Assembly (NCBI GenBank): GCA_958510825.1
Contig: OY294050.1
Location: 9,897,340 to 9,961,339 of the forward strand
Origin: Brachypterus glaber
Lineage: Eukaryota > Arthropoda > Insecta > Coleoptera > Kateretidae
DNA: 64,000 nucleotides
Direction: 5' to 3'
In this document: one piece after another, positions 37,390 to 49,147 of the stretch
Layout: the number at the start of each line of letters is the position of its first letter
How positions within the stretch are numbered: position 1 is the stretch's first letter
Translations under genes and position numbers: made by a program
The notes under the pieces: generated by a model
What the model was told of the DNA's origin: nothing
Seen by the model: only the letters and a program-made list of their open reading frames with translations
Database searches by the model: none

Positions 37390-37453
37390 CAAATATTTCT
37401 CCCTGACTAGCATATTCTGATACCAAATATATCATGTTTTTAGTTTCCATAAC
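37390..37453 (-). CDS. Sik2: SIK exon 3: kinase hinge region
   Basis: This 64-nt exon encodes VMETKNMIYLVSEY then ASQGEIF, the hinge that joins N- and C-lobes and contacts ATP. The acceptor is TTCTAG|GTT (phase 0) and the donor G|GTAAGT (phase 1). The final G joins AT of the next exon to give the Asp of the conserved FDY(I/L)A. The previous exon must end in phase 0 with a LYQ-like sequence, which was not found. SINE copies in opposite orientations lie in the two flanking introns (34752-35016 plus, 37921-38039 minus). Confidence 0.93.
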
Positions 37454-37617
37454 CTAGAACCAAGTAAAATGTATTTAAATTAATTAATTCTAAAATAAGT
37501 AAGAAAACTAAGATAACGGAGAGAGCATTCGTTAATTGCAAAAAATAGTATTTATAATCAATTAATTTAATTAAAATTAAATAGATGCTTGAAATTATAT
37601 ATAATTTAAACTATAGT

Positions 37618-37735
37618 TAACCAACCGGACTGTTATTTAATAACACAACATTGTTAAATAATACAGTAACATTAGTAAATAATACTAATGTTACAGTATT
37701 ATTTAATGTTGTGTTATTAAATATCACATGACATA
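37618..37735. repeat. Near-perfect AT palindrome
   Basis: TTATTTAATAACACAACATT, ATAATACAGTAACATTAGTA and their inverses meet at TAAATAATACTAATG. It lies about 165 bp upstream of the exon 3 acceptor. Confidence 0.85.
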
Positions 37736-37789
37736 TAATAACACTAGTCAAGCTCCGTTATGTTATTCAATACGATAACGGTATTTAAG

Positions 37790-38140
37790 TGTACACTGAG
37801 AGCTCGTTACCGTAGTAAATACTAAACGTTTTTGCTTATAAATATGGAACCCCGCGAAAGTTTAGGTAAGATTTACTGGTTGTTACAGTAATAATTAACG
37901 TTGTTATAGTTCTGGTTATTGTTTGTTTGTTTGTTTAACCTCGTACTATTCTACTTAATCAAGCATCCCCTAAGTCCAGGACTTGTGTGGGCTAGTAGTA
38001 GAGGGAACCACCGGCTTATACTGACTTTCGAACCAGTTTGGACTTTTTTAACAGCCAGTGAATTTTAACTAAACTTTCGTGGGGTTACATATAAGCAAAA
38101 ACGTTTAGTATTTACTACGGTAACATGCTCTCAGTGTAGT
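37790..38140. repeat. Fold-back split by a SINE
   Basis: ACACTGAGAGCTCGTTACCG with TAGTAAATACTAAACG on the left; TAGTATTTACTACGGTAACA with TGCTCTCAGTGT on the right. The SINE 3' half at 37921-38039 sits between the arms. Confidence 0.85.
37921..38039 (-). mobile_element. tRNA-related SINE, copy 5, 3' half only
   Basis: A (GTTT)n tail and the 3' half of the SINE end abruptly at CGAACCAGTTTGGAC. It interrupts the fold-back at 37790-38140, whose right arm resumes just after. Confidence 0.9.
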
Positions 38141-39059
38141 AAAATTAAAAAGAACTAAGAAATTTTTTTTGATAAACTTTATCAAAGTTCAAGGATACTT
38201 TAGGTACACGAAATTATTTTACTAAAAAAAATGCGAATACTTTGTGTCAAACCAATTAATTTCCTTCAAGAATTTTACAAAGAAAAAGAAGAAGATATAA
38301 TTTGATAATTTAAAAAGGTATATTTAGCTTTCCAGAAGGAATCAGTAATAATTTAATAATATAATATACGCTTGCTTTTTTTATGTAAAATTTAATTAAA
38401 TTTTTATAAAATTTTATTTTTTAACAGGAGATTTTTTTTCCGAAAGATATTGCCTTGTATCTTCAAAAAATAAATGAAGTGCGTCATAAAGCCTAAGTTT
38501 TTGTAATTAGGTAAAAATTCATTACCAAAGTCTAATAATTGGTTTTATAATTTTTTAGCGTATGAAATAATTCAATTATTGGGGAATTGACCATTTAAAT
38601 TACGTCGAAGCGACAAATTAGACATTAACAATAAGTATAATTGTTGTTAAAGATAAAATTTTACAAAAATTAACAGTGTTTTTTATATTTTTTTAATTTT
38701 TAATTATTTTTTTTCAATGCATTTTTTACTTTGACTGTTGGATATTTTCAAAATAAAATTTTGTTTATTAATAACTTTTTTAATCTTTATTAATTTTTGT
38801 TCAAATTTTAAGTAAACTTATACGTACTTTAGAGGTGTCTTTTGTTTATTCAGTTTACTGGTTTAAACCTTTTTTACGGGATATAATATTTCTGTGTCTT
38901 AAAACCCCATAAGGGATAATAAGAAACAAAATTTGAAAAAAAATATATTTTTTTACCACTATTTAGTTTAAACAAGGTATTATTTGAATTTTATACAATA
39001 AACTTAATACTACATAAGTATCAATAGATAATACAAAAAAAAGAAGTTTCTGTCTTTAT

Positions 39060-39470
39060 CAACCGACTTCCAAAAAGGAGGAGGTTATCAATTCGACGTG
39101 TGGCTTTGTTTTTTTTTTATGTTTGTTCCCGCATAACTTTGGAACGAATGAACAGAATTTGATGAAACTTTTTGCAACTTAAAGAGGGCATTAATGAGGT
39201 GGTCCCGTTTTAATTTGACGCTCGGATAATTCCGGGTAAGCCGGATAATTAATATAAATCTAATCATTTGGAATTTCACCATCTAAATTAATTACTAACA
39301 ATATTTTTTTTATTATTTTGTTATTGTTTGCTGTAAAATTGGCACCGACTTAAGTATTTCTTATTTTTTACTTTTTAGAGACATAGAAGTCGGTTCATTT
39401 TTTTTTTGCAAAAAGTTTTTATTACTTTTTAGAGACATAGAAGTCGGTTCATTTATTTTTTGCAAAAAGT
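39060..39470. repeat. Element with AACCGACTTC ends and a 53-bp end duplication
   Basis: AACCGACTTCCAAAAAGGAG at the left; AGACATAGAAGTCGGTTC at the right occurs twice in tandem (about 39378 and 39430). GGAGGAGGTT-type ends are common in insect DNA. Confidence 0.6.
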
Positions 39471-40093
39471 TTTTATGTTAAGTACTAATTCTAACATGCT
39501 CTGTTTCTTAAAACCCCGAGTGTTTCTTATTAAGCCTTTCTCCCCTAAATAAGTGACTTTTAATCCCATAAAAATTTTTGTTGAAAGAAACTTTTCATCT
39601 TTCATTCTTTCAACTTGATTATTTGTTTTAATGAACCTAACCTACAGGAAAAGTGTTATTTTATTGACAGCAATGTTTTATTTTGCGTTTTAAATCATTT
39701 TGTCTGTGAATAGTATATAAACATATCTCCAAAATTAGTTATATATTGTAAAGAGGTGTTGGACAAAAAGTTTATCTTTGACTTTACATGTTATAGAATT
39801 TCTATAGTAAAGGATTCTTTAAAGCTTCCATTAATTTTTTTACCCTTTGACTTTTTCTGACATCTGATATAGTAATTTTATTGAAAACAGGTTGATAGAT
39901 TATTTTCCTTTGAAGGATTAAGCTTTTATGCATTAGGTTTACATGTTGAAGCTAAGTACTCTATAAATAAATGGTCGAGTGGGAAACCCGTGTATTTGGG
40001 CCCTAAATTTTAGGGTTCAGCCAAGGAATTTAATCCTAGACAATAACATAGAACCCTTTCTTAGTTGCGGGGTAGGTACTAATATCCAAGGTA

Positions 40094-40586
40094 ACACAGC
40101 CACATAAAAAAATCAGGAATTATATTGTTTCGGAGACCATTGTATTTCTATGTATTTTGAGGCGTTTAATCCGAATTTGAGGTCAAAAAGCACCTTATCA
40201 CAATAATTTTTTGACCTCAAATTCGGATTGAGCGACTCAAAATACATAGGAATACAATGGCCTCCAAAAAACTCTTGACCTTTTATTTTGGGTTGCTGCA
40301 GTGTGGCCAGAGAGAAAAAAAGAACTTTTTCGGAGACCATTGTATCCCTATGAATTTTGAGGCGCTAAACTCGAATTTGAAGTCAAAATAACACTTCATT
40401 GGGTAAATTTTGGAAAACCTCAAACACCTTATTTTCGTACTAAAAATAATGTTTTGAGGTTATATCCAAAACTAATCGGATGAGGTGATATTTTGACCTC
40501 AAATTCTGATTCAAAGCCTCAAAATACAACATTTGGTCTCCGTAAAATTTATGATCTTTTTTTGTGTGCCTGTGCAATTAAAGACA
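40094..40586. repeat. Fold-back family with TATTTTGAGGCG words
   Basis: Ends are ACACAGCCACATAAAAAAAT and ATCTTTTTTTGTGTGCCTGT. Four internal words of the type TATGTATTTTGAGGCGTTTA then ATCCGAATTTGAGGTCAAAA occur in both orientations. Related single fragments lie at 11780-11890, 26980-27090 and 50860-50960. Confidence 0.75.
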
Positions 40587-41569
40587 AAAGGTGTTCTCAT
40601 ATCTCGTTCAGATTGCTTGGCCAAGGTGAATGAAGTCAAGGTGCGCTGATCTCATAACCGCTTCTCATTGGTGGCTGAAATGACGTAATTAAATTGTACG
40701 ATTTACTGATAAATGGGATATTAAAATTGCTATAAGTAAAACCCAAAGAAAATATTGTAGTTCGCAAAAAAAATCCTTTACTTTCTTATTGTGCTGGTTT
40801 TGCTGCGATATTTTATTCTAAGTTTCTTTTTTTACATTTTTTTCCCCACAATTTTTAGGCCAAGCATGAACAACTATTGTTTGCCTAAATTCTGCATATT
40901 ATGCGTCCTTTCTTTTTGTATCAGAGTAGAATGGAAATGTCAAACATATTGAGAAAAGCTAACTAACCATGAAAATCGATTCCATTAACCCTTTAATTGT
41001 ATTAAACCTGCAGTGTATGTAGGAAATTTGGGAAATTACCTAAAATTGGCCGACGCGCTGAGAATTGCATCGATATTACCAATGTCGTCGGAGCAGATTA
41101 CATTAACCATAGTTAAATAGCTATCTATCTATCTAATGGTTATTTCATTTATGAAGCAGGCCCGTACTCTATGGATAACCCAAGCCATCCTGAGACAGCC
41201 TGTTAAAATGTCTTGAAAACCAAACCGGATCCGAAGCGCCCCCTTATTTTTTATAGGCTAATCGAACTCCACCCGTACTCTTATTAACCAGTTAACTCCG
41301 AATTGCCCTGATGCAATAAAGGGATATTTACATGTTGTACGTAAATAGGAAAAAAGTAATCAAAAAAATGAAAAAAAAAAAGAAAATAATTTAAAAAATT
41401 TAAAAAAATACTTCCCAAAAAAATTAAATTCGACAAAAAAATTAAATTCGACAAAAAAAATTGCCCAAAAAAAAGTTGACATAAAATCTTTAAAGATTTC
41501 CTCCTAAAGGTGACCTCAATTTTGTCAGCGGTTTACCCCTCACGTAAAATACTTTTTTTTTAATTTGAA

Positions 41570-41960
41570 AATTACTATATTGGGGTTTCTAAAATTTGTA
41601 TATTGTTGTTTTTAAGGTTCCTGAAAGTGAATATCATAATAAAAAAATTCTAACCCTACCCCCTGAGGGGCGGTGGTAGTTTTCGTGAAAATTGGAATAT
41701 TGGAGTTTTTGAGGTAGCTGAAAGCGTATCTGATAATAAAAAAAATCTATCTCAACCCCGAAGCATTGACTACCCAATGCCTGAAGGATAAGGGTTATTG
41801 TCGTAAAAATTGGTATATTGGGGTTTTTGAGATCGCTAAGACTAAATCTTAAAATAAATTTTTGGAAATCCACCCCCTGGTGGACGGGGGTAGTTTTCGT
41901 GAAAAAAAAAAGTATATTGGGTTTTTAAGGTTGCTGAAAGTGAATCTGATAATAAAAATC
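41570..41960. repeat. Tandem array of four ~100-115-bp units
   Basis: Each unit has GTTTTTGAGGTAGCTGAAAG-like and AATCTGATAATAAAA-like words, then CACCCCCTGGTGGACGGGGG or a variant and TAGTTTTCGTGAAAA. Confidence 0.85.
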
Positions 41961-42119
41961 CATTTCACGGGCCTTGGTGAAAAATGGGAAAGCTCTTTTA
42001 GTGGGCAGTGTATTTTAGACATATCTCAGCAGATCCGAATACTGATAATGTCCTCGCTCTACGGTATCAAAGGTGTCATCTGCGGAAACTGGCGCCTACG
42101 CGAAGGAGCATGAGAAAAC

Positions 42120-44680
42120 AGAAGTGACGAAAGTCCCTTTAGTAATTTTGAATGCTATATTACCCATTTCTTATTTATTTTACTTCACATAGAATGATTG
42201 TTTTTTAAAAACCAATTAAATTTTAATGTCAAAATTTTCAACAAAATGTTGTTTTTAATAATTATAAATTATTATAAGTTTTATAATTATTATCTTGCGA
42301 ACAAAATGTCCATAATTATGTTTATGCAAATTTTAAAACAGTTCTAGTAACTGAATGAAAAGTTTATTTAAATTTTCATTTAAAAAGGCGAACTGTACTT
42401 GACATAAAGACTAATGATATACTAAAAGTTTTTTGAATGACATTTTAAAACATATTTCATAAATATTTTTTAAAAATTATAAAAGCGCAAGGATACAATT
42501 AAATTTGGTTTGGACTTTTTCAAGCTAAATTTTACGGGATGATACACAAAATGAGCATGTTATAAAACATATATGTACATAATACATATATAAATAACAA
42601 TAACTAAATAACAATGACAACAAAAAAAATTGGAAATTATTACCTACTCGGACTAGTCATACAGTGCGTGTCTAAAGTCCGCCCCTCTTTTCATTTTTAA
42701 ACCGCTTTTAAAAGATTTCAACTTGATATTTGATTTATTTTTTTGGTATATATTTGATATGTTTAGCACACTGGAGGCAGGGGGGCAAGGGAAACATTTT
42801 TTTAAATGAAAAGGGTTTTTTTTTGTAAAGACAATCTAAATGGCTAAAAACAATTCGCTTATAGGGACTATATCGCGGAAAGAGATAAAAGATACAAGAT
42901 CGGTTAAATTAGAAAAAAGTAGCGCATTTTTATGCTGAGCAATAATCTGAAAGAAAATTTAACCCGACATTTTTTGTTTTTTAATTATCGCAAAAAATAA
43001 AAAATCCCGATTTTAGTTTTTATTTTTTTGATCGAAAACCGACAAAGCTAGACGTTTTTGATTGAAACATTGTTAAGGTACTTTTTTGCAAAAAATCTAA
43101 ATCTGTTTATGGCATTTTAGTTGGTGATTCAATCAAAAATCGGTTTGCTCGAGATAATGGGGCACAAATGTGTGAATTATTAAAGAAAAATTAATTTTAC
43201 CTAAATTAAAAAGAAAGTGCCAGATAGATTTTTTTTAATTTTCACCCAAAATGTTCTAAGGGGCATGCCTAACCGACATAAAGAACAATTTTGGCTTTCG
43301 AAAAAAAAAAAAAAATCTCTAAACGTGTAATTTTTAAGAGCTATTTTAAAAATTCGTTTTTTGTGGAAAACACGTTAAAAAAATAACAGTTTCAAATCGA
43401 GTTCAACGTCGCAAATTTTGTTTTTATTTGCGGCCATTAACCCTACCCAATAAACCGAAAATCAAAACTCCCTGAATTATTTCCAGGTAAAGCCTTTTTT
43501 ATTGACCTGAAGACTGGACTACAACTGGAAATATGCCGGGTACTGCTTATAAAATTTCTTATCTTAAAGAAAATACTAATTTACAATCTAAAATGGATGG
43601 TTTAGATTTCTGCTAAAATTAAAAACTATATATCGTGTCTTAAGTTCGTTAACACTACCTTCAACTTGCCCCTGACGCCCGACGTCGGCGATGACGTCGC
43701 GGCGTCGCTTGGTAACTGCACACAAGCCGGTGCACTATATTCAGTTTTACTACGTTGCAACGGTTGCATTGCTAACAGTTCTGCTCACGTTTGCAATTAT
43801 TTTACAATTTTATTCTTTATAAATGAAATGAAAAAAATAAAGGTGATAAGCTATAGCTTATAAGTTCTAGACTAGAACTAGCTAACCAGAAACATTTCTA
43901 CGCGAAACTGTGATGTTTCTACAAGTTTTTGCGATTCCTAATTTTTCACGCAAAACTACAGCTTTTTCCAAACCGCAATGTTTTGTTGGTGTAAAAAGTT
44001 GGCGTAGCTACACTGAAAGAAATGGATTTCAGAAAAGTATTTTTACATTTCAGATTACAAAAATTTACATTATGTATAATATACCGAATATTTACAAAAA
44101 AGTATAAAAACCTTATAGTGGCTACCGCTGGCCAGCCTGCCCGAGCTAACTTTCTGACAATGTAAGAAAATTGTTTGATTATAGTAGTCGAACGCATTTA
44201 TATGTTTGTTGTTGTATTCTATGCAAAATATAGTGGTTGGCGCATATACAACTATTTATTGTTGTATTCTATAACCTTATTACGCTATTGATTACCATAG
44301 TGTTCTATCAGTGTGGTATATAATTTTTTCAAACAGTTTAAAATCAATACTACTAAAATGGCTTTAGCTGAATCAAATTAAAAATAAATGATAAAATAAA
44401 TATACTCTATGCAATTTACATGAGCAGAAGGAGACTTCAAGAAAATCTCATTTTAGTTTCCGTAGAGATTATTTAGCTAGTGAGATTCGATATATGCATT
44501 TTAATATATTTTTTTCACTACTAGCTTTAGCACATACTATTATTTATCATGTTTTCAGACTGTGAAATCAATTTTCTTCACCTATAGCAATAATAATTTT
44601 TTCTCTCCTAGTAGGAGTAAATTTTATAAATAAATGATTTCTGTCACTTTAGATGTTTTAGTTCTTTGTGCAATATTAAC
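42120..44680. other. SIK intron 1, left of the gap
   Basis: AT-rich DNA with a single-end relative of the 47332 palindrome (42660-42830) and a GC-rich islet at 43663-43800 (ACGCCCGACGTCGGCGATGA, CGTCGCGGCGTCGCTTGG). No SIK exon was recognised. Confidence 0.6.
43663..43800. promoter_or_regulatory. CpG-rich islet with GACGTC words
   Basis: CCCGACGTCGGCGATGACGT followed by CGCGGCGTCGC stands out sharply in AT-rich intron. It lies about 900 bp from the gap. It could be an internal promoter, an enhancer or a piece of a mobile element. Confidence 0.3.
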
Positions 44681-44880
44681 NNNNNNNNNNNNNNNNNNNN
44701 NNNNNNNNNNNNNNNNNNNNNNNNNNNNNNNNNNNNNNNNNNNNNNNNNNNNNNNNNNNNNNNNNNNNNNNNNNNNNNNNNNNNNNNNNNNNNNNNNNNN
44801 NNNNNNNNNNNNNNNNNNNNNNNNNNNNNNNNNNNNNNNNNNNNNNNNNNNNNNNNNNNNNNNNNNNNNNNNNNNNNNNN
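44681..44880. other. Assembly gap, 200 N
   Basis: A run of exactly 200 N, so the true length is probably unknown. It lies in SIK intron 1, where the missing exon 2 must be. Confidence 0.98.
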
Positions 44881-44943
44881 GATAGTTTAACTAGGTTTAC
44901 CTAATATATTTTTAAATAGAATATTATTGAATAAAAATTGAAT

Positions 44944-45225
44944 CGTTTACCAAATCGCCTTGTAAATTCCGAAACATCGTATCTGAAAAATGGGAACTTG
45001 CCAGAGACTAGAAATTATTATTTTTTATGGAATTAGTAGGGTAGTAATTTAATAATTGACTAATTTATATGAATAACAACTTATTATTGTTTATATGTAA
45101 TTAATAAAGTTCTAAATAAATACCTTATTAATTGTTTAAAAAAGGATAATTTGTTATACCTGTCAAGTTGTCATTTTTCAGATACGATGTTTCGGAATTT
45201 CCAAGGCGAAATTGTAATGGTAAAT
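44944..45225. repeat. Fold-back next to the gap
   Basis: CGTTTACCAAATCGCCTTGT with CGAAACATCGTATCTGAAAA on the left and the inverse (TTTCAGATACGATGTTTCGG, AAGGCGAAATTGTAATGG) on the right. Arms are about 60 bp. Confidence 0.85.
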
Positions 45226-46801
45226 AAAAATAACTAAAGTTAATGTCTTCTTATTTTGTCTTATTGGTTCCTAAGACTGTTTATTGACAAAGCAAATCGG
45301 ACATTTTTTGGAAGATTATTCCACGCACAAAACACTCTATTACTTAAAAAGTTTTATTAACTAAATCCACCCAGTTTTTTTATGCACTTTCTTACTTTCT
45401 AAAGACCCCGCGGAGTAAAAAAAAATATTGTTAGTCCGTCAGTTCGTCTATTCAGGTCAGGTTTAAAATTAAGCTTTTAAGAGGGTTACTCAAGGGGTGT
45501 TTCTTTAGTTTATCTCCAGTTCCCCAAATAAAATTAGTTTACTTATAAACAAAAATCGAAATATCCGATTTTCATAAAAATGGTTTTAACTATTTTGCTC
45601 AAATTTTTCAAGTTCATGGTATATTACAAACATAACATGTTTAGTTAAGTAACTAGTAGTACTATAGTACTATCATAGTTACTAGCTTTCAACGGAAAAA
45701 TCAAATAAGAGCTTTAATTTTGGGCGATTTAGGCGAAGGCGCGTTTAAATACTATATAATACAAATCTGAAAATCTTTTCGCGTTAAAGTGCGGTGGAGC
45801 CTTACCATTTTCAATTAATTTTATTTTGATAAGTGCTCTTAAGCCATAAAGAGTCACAAATAAGCTTTATGCCAAGCTTTATGCTTGGTGCTAGGGGTTT
45901 ATATATACACATCTTAAATTATTAGTTTTTACAGGTAATTTTCTTGTACAATAGTCTCAAAATGCTCCAAAATATGAAGTTTAAAAATATTTTTAGTTCT
46001 ATGACCTCCAGAAATCAAAACGTAGTATATCCAAGTATAAAAAAAACCTTTTTTTAAATAGGATGTTTTTAATTTAATTAATTATAATAAATAAATAATA
46101 AAAATAACAAATTAAACCAAAATTAATAATATTTATGTATACATTTATAAATACTCAATGGGGAAATATGTTTTGAGCCGGTATGTAAAACTGCCTTACA
46201 GGGCCATACAATCAGATACTCTAAGATGAAGAAAATATTGAACTGGCCAGCAAGGTCCCCCGACATGATTTCATTGCCATTGTTCATAAACACATTCTAT
46301 TATTATTATATCGTTATTAAAATGCCTTGTATAAAAATGCTTGCGGGGTTTTTCCACTTCAAATAAAGTAATACAATATCGTAAATACGTCTGTGTCTCT
46401 TTTTAACGTCATACTTGTAGATATTGACGTATATTAAAATTAATTTATATTTTTTAAATATAAACAATAAATAATAAGTAAGATAAGCCTATGTTTGTTT
46501 TACAAATATAATAAATATAATAATTATTTTACGCATATTAAACTTTCATTAGTTAAACGCTAATAAATGATAATTTTAAAATTAAATTAACTTCCTTACT
46601 CTGAATTATCTACTTTTTTACATCCCTTTACAAGAATATCATTACTTTACAACAGGTCAACTCCTTAACATCCCTATAGATAATAGGGGCCGGGGATAGC
46701 CAAAACAGAAAAATCGCGGTAAGAGAGCCCATTTAGTGGTAGGGCCCTTAAGGCCCACACGTTACTGTCAAGAATGGAACTAAATACATTTGACAATAAC
46801 T
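45226..46801. other. SIK intron 1, right of the gap
   Basis: AT-rich, with a transposase remnant at 46226 and a dispersed tract containing GGCGAAGGCGCGTTTAAATA. No exon is seen. Confidence 0.6.
46226..46276 (+). pseudogene. Remnant of a mariner/Tc1-like transposase
   Basis: The frame MKKILNWPARSPDMIS matches the WP(A/P)RSPD motif next to the last catalytic Asp of Tc1/mariner-type DDE transposases. Similarity ends within about 17 codons. Confidence 0.45.
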
Positions 46802-47020
46802 TACCGTCAACGGGGGTGACTTCGGACGGTGTGGGTGACTTTGTACACTTTTTCGCAAAACCCTCTGAACCAAAGCACTTGCAGAAGTTGTGGGGTTATG
46901 TTCACAAGTTGTGGCGTTCAATTCCACAACTTGTGCACATAACGCCATAACTTGTACACACGTGCTTTGATTCAGAGGGTTTTGCAAAAAAAGTGTCCGA
47001 ACTCACCCCATTTGACGGTA
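46802..47020. repeat. Fold-back with TACCGTCAA ends
   Basis: TACCGTCAACGGGGGTGA and CACCCCATTTGACGGTA at the ends; GCAAAACCCTCTGAACCAAA is inverted near 46,970; the centre is CACAAGTTGTGG. Confidence 0.85.
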
Positions 47021-47331
47021 CAATTTTTTTTGTATTTTATCAAGTGGATAACTGAGTGCATATAGTACGAAGAAGTCAATGACTACTAGGCAGTATGCGT
47101 CTGGTTCTTGAGTTATCGTATCTACAAGATTTGTGACATATGGATGGTCAGAAGGAAGGACGGATGGATGGACAAAAAATTAAAGTTGTTCATAATTCGA
47201 TAAAAAAAATTCCATATAAACATTTTTAAGGAATTGAATAAAAAAATTTAAAACCATCCTATAATAATGTAACTTACATTGTAAGCTACATTTGGTGTAA
47301 GTAAGCAAGCATGCGCCGAATATGTTTCACA

Positions 47332-48045
47332 TACAGAGCAGTCCAAAAAGTCACACTCCCCCCTCTTAACTTTTCAACGAGCTGAGATATCGACTTCAAA
47401 TTTAGAACTCTTAAATCAACTTAAACTATCTTTTAGCATATATTTGATACGTTCAGATATTAAAATGTGGGCAGGGGGTATGGGGGACATTTTTTTAAAT
47501 GAAAAGGGGGGTCGTGTGAGACATCATTTTAAAGCTTATGAAATTCTCCATTTTTACTATATATTTTTTAAATTTTTTAAACATTTTATTTTGGATTTAA
47601 AATAGGGTTGAAAATGGGTATTTCTGTTAAAAAGTTCTCTAAAAAAATCAAACAAACATTTAAAAATTACTAATTTCATGATGAAAAAACGTAAATTATA
47701 CTTTTAAACTAATTTTAATTGACATAAATAAAAATTTACAAAAAAACAAAAAATTGAAAAATCAAAACCTTAAAAAAAATGTTTATAAAATTAAAAATAT
47801 ATACAGTTCAATAGAGAATTTTATTTGCTTTAAAATGATGTATCACACGATCCGCCTTTTCATTTAAAAAAATATTTAAAAAAATGTCCCCCATGCCCCT
47901 CTGTCCACGTTTTAAGAGCTGACAGTATCAAATATATGCTACTAGATAGTTTAAGTTTTCTTATTTAAGACTTATAAATTTGAAGTCGATATCTAAACTC
48001 GTTCAAAAGTTAAGAGGGGGGGATGACTTTTGGCCCGCTCTGTAT
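47332..48045. repeat. Fold-back of about 710 bp
   Basis: ATACAGAGCAGTCCAAAAAG with CCCCCTCTTAACTTTTC on the left and its inverse ending GGCCCGCTCTGTAT on the right. Single-end relatives lie at 42660-42830 and 13558-13590. Confidence 0.85.
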
Positions 48046-49147
48046 GGTCGAGGTTTTACCTCGATTATGTCGATCATTTCTTATAAACTTATTTTTATGC
48101 TTGTAGTAAACAAATGAATAGTAAAAATATAATTAAAAACAGATAAAAAGTAAAATTATTTATGCGCTTTTAATTAATATCGTAATTATAAGTATTTGTA
48201 TTCTAATTATCAAAACCTTAATAATAAAGGTCTTTACCGATATTTTCTACAGAAATATAATTAATAATTATTTATAAGGTATATATAGTTTATATATTTT
48301 ATACAGAGTTATTTTTTCAAATGGTACAATGCCTTTAACTTTTAAGCGGCGTAAGATCGAATTAAAATGGTATATTGGGTTACTATAAACTATCTTTTTT
48401 TTCTAAATAATATATTTTATAATAACACCTAAAGGGAAAAAGTTTTGTCTTTGCAAAGGGGGGCAAAATTTTAAATGGAAGGATGGGTCTTGTGGTATGG
48501 GTCTTGCCCCGATTTTTACCAAAAACAATCCCAGCCTAGAACTTTGGATAATTAACCTGTGGTCCAAATTTGAAGTCTTTAGCCCGAAGCGTACTTGAGT
48601 TATCGTGGTCACAAATTTCCCGGACACACAGACCGACAGACCGACCGACAGACAGAATTTTTTTTTGACGGAAATCATATGTTTTGGATATAAAACGTCC
48701 AGAAACAAAGAAAGCAATAAAAAAAATTCGAAATTTTTTTACTAACTTTCATTGGGAAAAGTAAAAATAAACTTACTCTTGAATAGACAATTTGGATACC
48801 CTTCAAATAATGTGTCATACAACCCCTTTCTATTTTAATTTTTGACTTTCAGGGCCCCCTATAGTTAACTATAGGATCATAGGTTAACTAGTTATTGAAA
48901 ATTATAAATGCATAAAATTTATGGCCAAAGATAATTTATTTTACGTTGTATATTTGTTCTAAAGTTCTCAAGTCAATATCTTACGCCATTTAAAAATTAG
49001 AAGCACGGTAAAATTTAATAGAATCACCCTGTATGATGTTATTAATAAATAATTTATAAGGCAAACATATTTTATACCTTGAAAGAATCCGGATTTCATG
49101 TTTTGTTTTCTTCATTACAGGCGCAGACTGGCTTCTTGAGAATAAGG

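Noticed and set aside
43666..43863. 65-codon plus-strand gene in the GC-rich islet
   Set aside because: The frame has no recognisable domain and composition bias alone can keep it open.
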